Assembly (NCBI GenBank): GCA_004296815.1
Contig: SCVT01000718.1
Location: forward strand, 1 to 15,064
Direction: 5' to 3'
Source: Reyranella sp.
GTDB taxonomy: Bacteria; Pseudomonadota; Alphaproteobacteria; Reyranellales; Reyranellaceae
DNA length: 15,064 bases
Shown here: positions 7,276 to 14,322 of the stretch, piece by piece
Numbering within the stretch: the stretch's first letter is position 1
Layout of the letters: each line of letters opens with the position of its first letter
The notes under the pieces: generated by a model
Databases searched by the model: none
What the model was told of the DNA's origin: nothing
What the model saw: only the letters and a program-made list of their open reading frames with translations
Translations under genes and position numbers: made by a program

Positions 7276-9255
7276 ATGGCGCTTCCAGGCCTCGCCGTCC
7301 TTCTCTCCGCCTTCCTGCTGTTCCTGGTCCAGCCGCTGATCGGGCGGCTGGTGCTGCCGTGGTTCGGCGGCAGCGCCGCGGTGTGGACGGCGTGCCTCGT
7401 CTTCTTCCAGACCGGACTCGTGCTGGGCTACGGCTACGCCGCGCTCTCGATCCGCCTGCTCTCACCCGCAAACCAGCGCCGCCTGCATGTGACGCTGCTG
7501 GGGCTGAGCCTGCTCGCCTTGCCGCTGCTGCCCGATGCGGCGTGGAAGCCGGCCGACGGCGACGACGCGCTGCTGCGTCTCGCGGGACTGCTGTTTGCGA
7601 CGGCCGGTGCGCCCTACCTGCTGCTGGCCGCGACCGGGCCGCTCGTGCAGTCGTGGCTCGTGGCGACGGGGCGCACGCCGTGGCGGCTGTTCGCCGTCTC
7701 CAACGCGGCATCGATCGCTGCGCTCGCCGCCTACCCGGTCGCGATCGAGCCGTGGTTCACGCTGCACCTGCAGGCGATGCTGTGGAGCGCGTTCTATCTT
7801 CTCGCCGCGCTGCTGGTGGCGCTGCTGGCGTGGCGGACGCGCGACGCCGTTCCCCTGCCCCAGGCCGCGGCCGCGCCGCCGACGGCAGCACAGGTCGCGA
7901 CCTGGATGCTGCTGGCCGCAATTCCCACGGCGCTTCTCGTGGCGATCACCGAGTATCTGACGCGCGACGTGGCGCCGGTGCCGCTGCTGTGGATCCCGCC
8001 GCTGGCGCTCTACCTGCTGAGCTTCGTCGTGTGGTTCGACGGCCGCCTGCCCTTCCACCGTCTGCCGTGGATGGTGCTGGCCGCCGCCGCGGTGCTGGCG
8101 ATGAGCCGCGCCATGACCCTGACCCGCTTCACCTTCGAGCCGCTGGTCCTGGTGCCGCTGTTCGCCGGCGGCCTGTTCGTGGTCTGCCTCTACTGCCATG
8201 GCGAGTTGGCGCGCCGCCGCCCCGACCCGCGCCGCCTCGGCGCCTTCTACTTCAGCCTGGCGCTGGGCGGTGCGATCGGCGGGCTCGCGGTCGCCATCGC
8301 GGCACCGCTGGTCCTGTCGCGGCATTTCGACGTCGCGATCCTGCTGGCGGCGACGGCGCTGCCGCTGGCGATCGGCGCGATGTCGCTCGAGCGGCCGGTG
8401 GCCAAGGGCATCGGCGTCGCCTGCGCGCTCGCGGCGCTGGCCGGCGGCACCTACGGCGTGACCCGCATTTACGTGCTCGACGGCGACCGGCTGGTCTCGG
8501 TGCAGCGCAACTTCTACGGCACGCTCAAGGTGGAGGAGGAAGGGATCGGCACGCCCGACCATCGCCGCGAGCTGATGCACGGCGCCGTCCTGCACGGCGC
8601 GCAGTACGTGACGCCCGAGCGGCGGCGCGAGACGACGGAGTACTACCGCACCGAATCAGCGATCGGCCGCGCCGTCGCCACCCTGCCCGACCGGCCGCGC
8701 CGCATCGCCGTGGTCGGGCTGGGGCCGGGCACCGTCGCCGCCTATGGCCGCGCGGGCGACCTCATCGTGTTCTACGAGATCGACCCCGCCATCATCGCCG
8801 TGGCGAAGCGCGACTTCAGCTTCCTCGCCGACTCGGCCGCCGAGATCGAGATCGTGCCGGGCGACGCGCGCCTCAGCCTGGAGCGCGAGGCGTCGCGCCG
8901 CTACGACCTGCTGGTGCTCGACGCCTTCGCCGGCAACGCGCCGCCGCTCCATCTCCTGACTGTCGAGGCGTTCGGCCTCTACGTCCGCCACATGGTGGCC
9001 GAGGGCGTGATCGCCGTGCAGGTCTCCAGCAAGTTCCTCGAGCTCGATGCCCTGGTGGCCGCCGCGGCGCAGGCACAGGGCTGGATCGGCGAACTGGCGA
9101 CCGACGGCATCATCAGCACCTGGATCGTCGCGGCCCGCGAGCGCGAGCGCCTCGCCCGGTCGCCGCTCGTCGAGGTGCTGACCCCGGTCGACACCGCGGG
9201 CGTGCGCCCGTGGAGCGACGACTTCATCGACCTGATGCGCGCGCTGCCGCGCTAG
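7276..9255 (+). CDS. Integral membrane protein fused to a spermidine-synthase-like domain
   Basis: 659 aa from the ATG at 7276. The first roughly 400 residues contain about ten or more hydrophobic helices, beginning LPGLAVLLSAFLLFLVQPLI and including FGGSAAVWTACLVFFQTGL, typical of the fused permease-like/spermidine synthase proteins. After a linker with RNFYGTLKVEEE, a Rossmann methyltransferase-like domain starts near residue 478 (IAVVGLGPGTVAAYG), with an acidic FYEIDP loop, PGDARLSLE near 527 and LDAFAGNAPPLHLLTVEAF near 547. These correspond to spermidine synthase nucleotide-binding and active-site regions. Whether this type makes polyamines is not established. It ends tail to tail with the nucleotidyltransferase gene, the stops sharing CTAG. 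Confidence 0.88.
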   Translation: MALPGLAVLLSAFLLFLVQPLIGRLVLPWFGGSAAVWTACLVFFQTGLVLGYGYAALSIRLLSPANQRRLHVTLLGLSLLALPLLPDAAWKPADGDDALLRLAGLLFATAGAPYLLLAATGPLVQSWLVATGRTPWRLFAVSNAASIAALAAYPVAIEPWFTLHLQAMLWSAFYLLAALLVALLAWRTRDAVPLPQAAAAPPTAAQVATWMLLAAIPTALLVAITEYLTRDVAPVPLLWIPPLALYLLSFVVWFDGRLPFHRLPWMVLAAAAVLAMSRAMTLTRFTFEPLVLVPLFAGGLFVVCLYCHGELARRRPDPRRLGAFYFSLALGGAIGGLAVAIAAPLVLSRHFDVAILLAATALPLAIGAMSLERPVAKGIGVACALAALAGGTYGVTRIYVLDGDRLVSVQRNFYGTLKVEEEGIGTPDHRRELMHGAVLHGAQYVTPERRRETTEYYRTESAIGRAVATLPDRPRRIAVVGLGPGTVAAYGRAGDLIVFYEIDPAIIAVAKRDFSFLADSAAEIEIVPGDARLSLEREASRRYDLLVLDAFAGNAPPLHLLTVEAFGLYVRHMVAEGVIAVQVSSKFLELDALVAAAAQAQGWIGELATDGIISTWIVAARERERLARSPLVEVLTPVDTAGVRPWSDDFIDLMRALPR

Positions 9256-10460
9256 CGCCCGATGCCGAGCGCCTTGAGGCCGAGGCGGAAGGGCCGCGTC
9301 ACGCGGTAGAGCGGCCAGAGGACCGGCGGCAACGGCATCGCATTGTGGTCGCTCACGGTCGGCGCCAGGCCGATCGCCACGCTGGCCACCGCGCGCCGCC
9401 ACCGGCTGTCGCACAGGTCGAGGTCGGCGAGGTTTTGCCGCCTGTCCTGGCCTTGCGGTTCGCGAAGATCGGCGATGAGCACCGATGCCAGTGCATCGAC
9501 ACGGGAGCTCGCCTTCGCCAGCGGGCCGAGCGCCTCCGGCACGGCGACGCCCAGCAGCCGCTCGGCCATGACGCAGGCCAGCAACACGCTGTCGCCGCAG
9601 TCCTGCGCCCGCGCACGACGATGGACCCCCAACCAGTCGAGGTCGCGCTGCCGGTCGACCAGCAGGGCGAAGTCGCAGACCCAGCCCAGGCTGCGCCAGC
9701 CTTCCTTGGTGCCGTGGCCCGCGAGCAGCAGCGCGAGCGCCGCACCGCCGATCGTGGCGACGCGGCGGGGACCGATCGCCACCTGCTCGACGCTCGACCA
9801 GATCTCGTCGACCGACAGGGGGAACGGCACGTGCCGGGCGGTGAAGGCCCAATGCAGGTCGACCGTGGCCTGGTCGGCATGGACCAGCGCGTACTGGCGC
9901 TGGTGCGCGAGGAACGCCTTGCGGAAGCGCCGGTCGCCCTGGGTGCTGCGGTAGCCGAAGCCCTCGAGCACGTCTTCGGCCGTATCGACGTCGGACGGCC
10001 GCACGATGAGATCGATGTCGTTGTACTCGCGCGCCGTGAGGTCGCGATGGAGAGCCGCCGCGAGCGCCGCCCCCTTGAACACGGCCACCGGCAGGCCGCG
10101 CGCCGCGAGAGCTGCGGTCACGCGACCGAGCTGCTCGGCGGCGGCCAGGCAGAAGGCGCCGTGCACGCGCATGAAGTTCTCGAGATCGTTGCGCAGGGCG
10201 GGAGGAACCCGGTCCCAGCCCAGGGCCGATAGGCTGCGCACCAGCTGCGGCCGGACCGAATGGTCCGACGCCACGCTCAGAAGCTGGTCGACATCGAGAC
10301 CGGCGCGGAGGGCGCGGTCGAGTTCAGTGATGTCGGGCTGCGGCCTCGCCGCAAGGCACAAGGCGTCGAACGCGGAGAGAGCAGCCGATCCCGCTCTCGA
10401 CACTACCGCGCCATGAGTCGTCTCAGCGGGTCCGGCGCGGCTGCTTGCCCTTGCCGCCAT
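9252..10460 (-). CDS. Nucleotidyltransferase-family protein of the lasso cluster
   Basis: 402 aa if started at the ATG at 10460; a GTG at 10403 (383 aa) would avoid overlap with the precursor gene. No clear ribosome binding site separates the two. Residues about 118-150 hold LAARGLPVAVFKGAALAAAL then EYNDIDLIV, the K-G and D-x-D (Asp148, Asp150) elements of the NTP_transf_5 type polymerase-beta-like fold, with VDLHW near 200 and HGTKEGWRSLGW near 249 also family-typical. Related proteins occur in some lasso peptide clusters, notably the paeninodin type beside an HPr-kinase-like enzyme. Their role is not settled, and no kinase is seen here. Placement directly after and overlapping the precursor suggests it acts on the peptide, by inference. 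Confidence 0.85.
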   Translation of the reverse strand: MAARASSRAGPAETTHGAVVSRAGSAALSAFDALCLAARPQPDITELDRALRAGLDVDQLLSVASDHSVRPQLVRSLSALGWDRVPPALRNDLENFMRVHGAFCLAAAEQLGRVTAALAARGLPVAVFKGAALAAALHRDLTAREYNDIDLIVRPSDVDTAEDVLEGFGYRSTQGDRRFRKAFLAHQRQYALVHADQATVDLHWAFTARHVPFPLSVDEIWSSVEQVAIGPRRVATIGGAALALLLAGHGTKEGWRSLGWVCDFALLVDRQRDLDWLGVHRRARAQDCGDSVLLACVMAERLLGVAVPEALGPLAKASSRVDALASVLIADLREPQGQDRRQNLADLDLCDSRWRRAVASVAIGLAPTVSDHNAMPLPPVLWPLYRVTRPFRLGLKALGIGR

Positions 10461-10587
10461 CGGAGTTGCCCGACGAGCCGACGGACATCGTGATGTCGCG
10501 CAGGGTGCCCCAGGTCACGAGCGCCGGCGGCGCGTAGGGCTTCTTGACCGGCGACATCTCACGGCTGTCGAGGGGCTGAGCATCCAT
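10423..10587 (-). CDS. Lasso peptide precursor (A protein)
   Basis: 54 aa. The start at 10587 (MDAQPLDSRE) is preceded by AAGAGG about ten bases upstream; ATGs at 10614, 10608 and 10557 are possible alternatives. The leader has Tyr18, Pro21, Leu23, Gly27 and Thr33, an exact YxxPxLxxxGxxxxxT lasso-leader match recognised by the B1 protein. The family rule (Thr at the penultimate leader position) puts cleavage after Met34. The 20-residue core then begins SVGSSGNSD and ends QPRRTR. Its only acidic residue is Asp9, in the allowed 7-9 window, predicting a Ser1-Asp9 macrolactam and an 11-residue tail with five Lys/Arg and no aromatic residue. Product and activity are unknown. Neighbours B1, C and B2 are the maturation enzymes. 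Confidence 0.88.
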   Translation of the reverse strand: MDAQPLDSREMSPVKKPYAPPALVTWGTLRDITMSVGSSGNSDGGKGKQPRRTR

Positions 10588-10660
10588 ATCCGAGGTGCCT
10601 CTTTGCATTCTCACTACGATTACTTACCACACAGGCCGCATGTTGCCACGGGCCGGCAGC

Positions 10661-10688
10661 ATTATTATTTGCACTCAAGGTGCGACAA
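10661..10688 (-). promoter_or_regulatory. Candidate internal promoter for the precursor gene
   Basis: On the minus strand TTGTCG (10688-10683) and AATAAT (10666-10661) are separated by 16 bases and resemble sigma-70 -35 and -10 boxes, matching 4/6 and 5/6. They lie in an unusually AT-rich patch within the 101-bp gap between B1 and the precursor. Extra transcription of the precursor relative to its enzymes would be expected. This is a pattern match only. Confidence 0.4.
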
Positions 10689-10973
10689 TTAGCCGTGGAT
10701 CGAGGTTTCGATCAGGCCGGCATCCAGCATGCCGCCCAGGAACTTCAGCACATCCTGGCGGCAGACGTCGGGGGTGACGTCGAAGTTGGCCGTCACATCA
10801 TCGCAGATCTCGGCGACGGAATGCGGCGTCTCGAGGAAGTCCCAGATATGGGCGCCGACGCCCTGCAGCCCGAAGTACAGCGCCTTCTCGACGTTCAGCA
10901 CGGCGACTTCCTCGTTGAGGACGCACGACACCTGGCTGGACGATTTGCGAACGACGGTCGACGGCTCGAGCAT
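10689..10973 (-). CDS. Lasso B1 protein: PqqD-like RiPP recognition element
   Basis: 94 aa, the size of stand-alone PqqD-like proteins. The pattern VSCVLNEEVAVLNVEKALYF, then GLQGVGAHIWDFLETPHSV, then DVLKFLGGMLDAGLI is the PqqD/RRE winged-helix arrangement: an N-terminal beta hairpin followed by helices. It should bind the precursor leader around Tyr18-Gly27 and deliver it to the B2 protease. In lasso systems it is called B1 (or B, when fused to the protease). The ATG at 10973 lies 20 bp after the cyclase stop, so it is co-transcribed; the precursor follows after 101 bp. Two Cys residues at 17 and 57 have no assigned role. PqqD of PQQ synthesis is excluded by the absence of other pqq genes. 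Confidence 0.88.
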   Translation of the reverse strand: MLEPSTVVRKSSSQVSCVLNEEVAVLNVEKALYFGLQGVGAHIWDFLETPHSVAEICDDVTANFDVTPDVCRQDVLKFLGGMLDAGLIETSIHG

Positions 10974-10993
10974 GGCGGCATTTTCTAACGGCG

Positions 10994-12676
10994 TCAGGGA
11001 TGGCGCGCCAGCCAGTAATCCAGCGCGTGGACGGCGAGCAGGCCGGGCAACAGCCGGCCGGCCGAGGCCGCCTCCGGCAGCTTGGCGGCATCGACGAATT
11101 CGGCGAGCCGCGGGTCGCGCGCCAGCGGCGGCAGGCCGTGGGTCGCGACGGGCGAGGCGAAGGACGAGGCCGCGAGCGGCGCCTTCTTCCGCTCGAGGAT
11201 CTCGCGCGGCAGCCGCCCGCGCATCGCCTCGCGCAGCAGGCGCTTGCGGCGGGCCCACGGCACCGGCGGCACGGCGAGCAGGAACCCGAGCACGCGCAGG
11301 TCGAGGTAGGGATGGCGCCACAGCAGCGGGGCCCGCGCCTCGTCGTCGTCGAAGCCTGCGAAGAGTGCGGGCCAGATCGCCGAGGTGAACGACGCCATGG
11401 CGCGTGGATGCCAGGGATGCGCAGGCTCCTCGTCGGGCCGAGACGGCGCGACGCCGCGCACGAGCCACGGCGGCTCGGGATCGTCGGGCATGTCCGGCAC
11501 GCCGCGCCCGGTATAGCGGCGCAGCGTCTCGCCCCAATCGTTCTTCGAGGCAACGTAGCCGAACGCGGCGCCGGCCAGCCGCCGCCAATCGCCGCGACGG
11601 AGCAACCAGGAGAGATAGGCGTCGCGCTCGAAGACCAGCGCGTTGTCCGGCCCCTCGCCGAAGAACCAGACCGGCGCGAGGGCGGCCTGCGCGCGGCTCA
11701 TGCGCCGCTCGGGCTCGGCCGCAAGGGCACCGACATGGGGCTCGGCACTGTCGATCCTCCGCGTCCGCCACTCGGGATCGTAGGCCGCGTCATCGAGCGC
11801 GGTGTGCACGATCTCGATGCCGAGATGGCGCGCCGCGAGCGTGCTGTAGCGCTTCTCCTCGTCCGCCATCAGCCGCTCGAAATGCGTGCATTCGGCCACG
11901 ACGCGCGCGGGATCGCCGGTCGCGGCCACGGTGCAGGCGGCGAGCGTCGTCGAATCGAGGCCGCCGCTCATCGAGATGCCGACACGGCCCGGCGGCAGGC
12001 GGTCGCGGATGGCCGATGTCATGAGATCGAGGAAGCGTTCGCCATAGGCGGCGGCGTTCGGCAGGTGCAGCGGCTCGCCGAGTTCGAGCCGCCAGTAGCG
12101 CCGCGATGTCATGTGCACGGCATCCGCCTCGAGCAGGTGCGCCGGGGCCAGCCGCTTCGCGCCCTGCCAGACCGTGCTCTCGAAATCGCGGGCATGGCCC
12201 AGCGTCAGGAAGTCGGCGATCCAGCGCGGATCGAGCGCCCGGTCGCCCTGCCGTTGAGCGGCGATCCAGTCGAGGGAATCGGAGACCAGCAGCGTGCCGT
12301 CGGCTTCGGCATGAAACAGCGCGCGCACGCCCAAGCGATCGCGCACCGCCAGCAGGCGGCGCCGCTTCCCGTCCCACAGCACGAAGGCGAAGTCGCCGGC
12401 GAGCCGGTCGATGAAACCGTCGCCGACTTTCTCGTAGGCCTGAAGGCAGGACACGCCGTCGGATGACGATGCATCGCGCGCGTCGAGGCGCAGACGACCG
12501 GCGATCCAGAAAGGGCCCAGGGACTCGACACCGCGCCAGTCGCCCGCGACGGCATCGGTCGATCGCACGAACGCCAGCTCGGGCGCGTCCGCGGGACCGT
12601 CGACGATGAGTCCCGCCCCGCCGAGCGCGCGCCGGTCGACCGGCCGGCCGTTCCTGTTGAAGACCGCCGCGAACAA
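10994..12676 (-). CDS. Lasso cyclase (C protein), asparagine synthetase-like
   Basis: 560 aa. The N-terminal glutaminase-like half lacks the catalytic Cys of true asparagine synthetases (it begins FAAVFNRNG), so ammonia production from glutamine is not expected. The synthetase half has the ATP pyrophosphatase loop SGGLDS at 237-242, DEEKRYSTLA near 272-281, GEGPDNAL at 340-347 and HPYLDLR at 455-461, all usual for lasso cyclases. It would adenylate the Asp9 side chain of the core and close the amide with the freed N-terminus. The start is a TTG at 12676, two bases after the B2 stop, and is the only start in frame near the B2 gene, so C is probably coupled to B2. It precedes B1 by 20 bp. Confidence 0.9.
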   Translation of the reverse strand: MFAAVFNRNGRPVDRRALGGAGLIVDGPADAPELAFVRSTDAVAGDWRGVESLGPFWIAGRLRLDARDASSSDGVSCLQAYEKVGDGFIDRLAGDFAFVLWDGKRRRLLAVRDRLGVRALFHAEADGTLLVSDSLDWIAAQRQGDRALDPRWIADFLTLGHARDFESTVWQGAKRLAPAHLLEADAVHMTSRRYWRLELGEPLHLPNAAAYGERFLDLMTSAIRDRLPPGRVGISMSGGLDSTTLAACTVAATGDPARVVAECTHFERLMADEEKRYSTLAARHLGIEIVHTALDDAAYDPEWRTRRIDSAEPHVGALAAEPERRMSRAQAALAPVWFFGEGPDNALVFERDAYLSWLLRRGDWRRLAGAAFGYVASKNDWGETLRRYTGRGVPDMPDDPEPPWLVRGVAPSRPDEEPAHPWHPRAMASFTSAIWPALFAGFDDDEARAPLLWRHPYLDLRVLGFLLAVPPVPWARRKRLLREAMRGRLPREILERKKAPLAASSFASPVATHGLPPLARDPRLAEFVDAAKLPEAASAGRLLPGLLAVHALDYWLARHP

Positions 12677-12678
12677 GC

Positions 12679-13092
12679 TCAGCCCGGACCGGCGCGCCAG
12701 GCCACGAGCCGCGTGTAGTCCTCGTGCTCCTCCTCGCCGACCAGGATCTCTCCTTCATGTGTCAGCCAGGCATGGGCCGCGAAATCGCCGCCGGTGCGGG
12801 CGACGCCGATATGCAGCTCCGAATCGTGGCCTTCGGCCGAGAGCAGGTGCTGCAGTGCCAGCGCCGCAGCGAGGCAGCTCGTGCCCGGCAGGCGGCGCCG
12901 GGCGATGCGCACGGCCCAGGCCAGGCGATCGGCCGCCGTCCCGCCGGTGCCGCGTCGGCCTGCCCAGGCGCGCAGCCGCTCGACGGACACGAGGCGCAGG
13001 CCGAGGCGGACGGCCGCGACTGTTGCCATGGCGCGCAGCAACAGCCGCCGGTCGGTGCCGGGCATGGCGATGAAGGTCGCGACAGGGTTCAT
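12679..13092 (-). CDS. Lasso B2 protein: transglutaminase-like leader peptidase
   Basis: 137 aa, the size of stand-alone B2 proteases. The cysteine-protease elements are visible: PGTSCLAAALALQHLL with nucleophile Cys73, and AAHAWL with His107. The third triad residue is not clear; Glu120 lies near its expected position. An N-terminal amphipathic region (RRLLLRAMATVAAVRLGLRL) is usual in this family. It should cut the precursor after Met34 when the leader is held by B1. The ATG at 13092 has AGAGGG just upstream. It is the first gene of the minus-strand run B2-C-B1-A-nucleotidyltransferase and is divergent from the PhyH-like gene, 43 bp away. Confidence 0.88.
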   Translation of the reverse strand: MNPVATFIAMPGTDRRLLLRAMATVAAVRLGLRLVSVERLRAWAGRRGTGGTAADRLAWAVRIARRRLPGTSCLAAALALQHLLSAEGHDSELHIGVARTGGDFAAHAWLTHEGEILVGEEEHEDYTRLVAWRAGPG

Positions 13093-13135
13093 GGCCCTCT
13101 ATCATAGCGCCGCGACGGCCCATGGTGCATCGGCA

Positions 13136-13861
13136 ATGAGAATCGACTGCGGCGAGGTCGCCGACGAGCGGATACGTGCGGCCTACGGGCATCTGATGAA
13201 GGACGGCTACGTGGTCCTGGACCGTGTGATCGCGCCAGCCGCGCTCGGGCCACTGCAGGCTGCCCTGGAAGGCATGCCACCGGGAACGTCCGTGGCGAGC
13301 CGTCGGCATGTCCTGCCGCTCGACCTTGCCGGCGCCGCCGCCGAGCCGTCGATCTACGCCAACCCGGCGATCGTCGCGCTGGCGCGCGAGGCGCTGGACA
13401 CGAACGCCGTCCTGCTCGGCCTCTCCGCCGACACGGCGCTGCCCGGTGCCGGACCGCAGCATGTCGATCGCGACGGCCGGCCGCTGTTCGACGCCGCGGT
13501 CTCGGCGCTGCTGCCGGCGCACGCGGTCGTCGCGGTGCTGCCGCTCGACGGCGCGTCGGAGGTCGCGGTATGGCCGGGCAGCCATCGCTGGAAGACGCGC
13601 GACGAGAACGCGGCCCCCGAGCTGGCCGAGCTGGCGCCGGGCGCCTGCCTCGTGCGCGACGCCAGGCTGCTCAGCAGCGACGCCGGCAATCGCTCCGGCG
13701 CGCGCCGCACCGTACTGCGCGCGGTCTATGCGCGGCGGTGGTTCCGCGACGCGCTGCAGGGGCTGCAGCGCCCGACATCACGGCCGGCGCTCCGAGAAGG
13801 TTTCCTGGCGGGCGTCGCACCGAAAGACCTCGGCCTGTTCGCCCACCTGAAGGCGCCATGA
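13136..13861 (+). CDS. Phytanoyl-CoA dioxygenase (PhyH)-like protein with altered iron site
   Basis: 241 aa from the ATG at 13136; an in-frame ATG at 13091 would overlap the B2 start. The fold is recognisable: an N-terminal DGYVVLDRVI, then GPQHVDRDGRPLF (108-118), EVAVWPGSHRWK (142-152) and NRSGARRTVLRAVYARRW near 185-202. PhyH enzymes hydroxylate with Fe(II), oxygen and 2-oxoglutarate. The iron ligands look damaged. Related proteins usually have QxxHxD, but here it is Q-H-V-D-R-D, leaving HxD two residues early (His109, Asp111). The distal His expected five residues before Asn185 is Ser180. It may be inactive or have a shifted site. A weak GCGACA-N15-TATCAT promoter (13079-13105) precedes it. 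It overlaps the next gene by ATGA. Confidence 0.75.
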   Translation: MRIDCGEVADERIRAAYGHLMKDGYVVLDRVIAPAALGPLQAALEGMPPGTSVASRRHVLPLDLAGAAAEPSIYANPAIVALAREALDTNAVLLGLSADTALPGAGPQHVDRDGRPLFDAAVSALLPAHAVVAVLPLDGASEVAVWPGSHRWKTRDENAAPELAELAPGACLVRDARLLSSDAGNRSGARRTVLRAVYARRWFRDALQGLQRPTSRPALREGFLAGVAPKDLGLFAHLKAP

Positions 13862-14322
13862 AGAAGTTCATCATCCTCGACGACGTGTTCGACGAAGCGA
13901 CGGTGGCGGCGATCGCCGCCTTCGACTACGGCGAGGGCGAGCAGTGGTACGAGCCGGGCAGCAATCCGGTGCACGAGAAGATCCTCGACCTCTGCGCCCA
14001 GCATTTCGACCTGAGCGCGATCGCGGGCTACGAGATGTGGCGCAACGACACCAACCCCGGCTGGCACGTCGACAAGGACGAGCTGATGTTCGAGGCGCAG
14101 AAGGAATACGCCTTTCCCCAGTGCAGCGCGGTCTACTACGCGCATGTCGGCCAGATGGCGGGCGGCGAGTTCTTCACCGACGACCTGCGCTACTTCCCGC
14201 GCGCCAACCGGCTGGTGATGTTCTCGCCCGGCCTGTTCCACGGCGTCTCGGCCTATGCCGGCGAGCGCTTCGCCGTCAGCATCAATCCTTGGAATCGTAG
14301 GGTCAGGTCACCGCGAACTTGA
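13858..14322 (+). CDS. 2OG-Fe(II) oxygenase, prolyl-hydroxylase-like fold
   Basis: 154 aa. It starts MKKFIILDDVFDEATVAAIA, the usual opening of small P4H-type oxygenases. The iron-binding triad is intact: GWHVD with His70 and Asp72, and GLFHGV with His128. Arg137 in GERFAVSINPW would bind the 2-oxoglutarate carboxylate. It would hydroxylate or otherwise oxidise a peptide or small molecule in the cytoplasm. Its ATG overlaps the PhyH-like stop (ATGA), so the two proteins are made together, possibly as partners. The 3' end overlaps the convergent third oxygenase by 20 bp. A role in modifying the lasso peptide (for example its Pro, Lys, Asn or Asp) is inferred from position only. Confidence 0.85.
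   Translation: MKKFIILDDVFDEATVAAIAAFDYGEGEQWYEPGSNPVHEKILDLCAQHFDLSAIAGYEMWRNDTNPGWHVDKDELMFEAQKEYAFPQCSAVYYAHVGQMAGGEFFTDDLRYFPRANRLVMFSPGLFHGVSAYAGERFAVSINPWNRRVRSPRT

Noticed and set aside
7359..10232. Very long plus-strand open frame (957 codons)
   Set aside because: It runs in another frame of the spermidine-synthase fusion and antisense to the nucleotidyltransferase. Its Arg/Ala/Gly-rich translation shows no domain, and it reflects the high GC content.
10640..10662. Hairpin (TGCC...GGCA) upstream of the precursor as an attenuator or terminator
   Set aside because: The stem has only about four pairs and no T-tract follows it on the minus strand.
10689..10973. PqqD-like protein as part of PQQ cofactor synthesis
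   Set aside because: No pqqA, B, C or E gene is nearby, whereas the lasso precursor, protease and cyclase are adjacent.
11000..12466. 488-codon plus-strand frame opposite the lasso cyclase
   Set aside because: Antisense to a clear asparagine synthetase-like gene, with low-complexity composition.
10994..12676. True asparagine synthetase
   Set aside because: The N-terminal catalytic Cys is absent and the neighbours are lasso genes; the motifs fit a lasso cyclase.
12794..13135. N-terminal extension of the PhyH-like protein
   Set aside because: The extension lies antisense to B2 and is Arg/Ala-rich without pattern; the PhyH fold begins just after the ATG at 13136.
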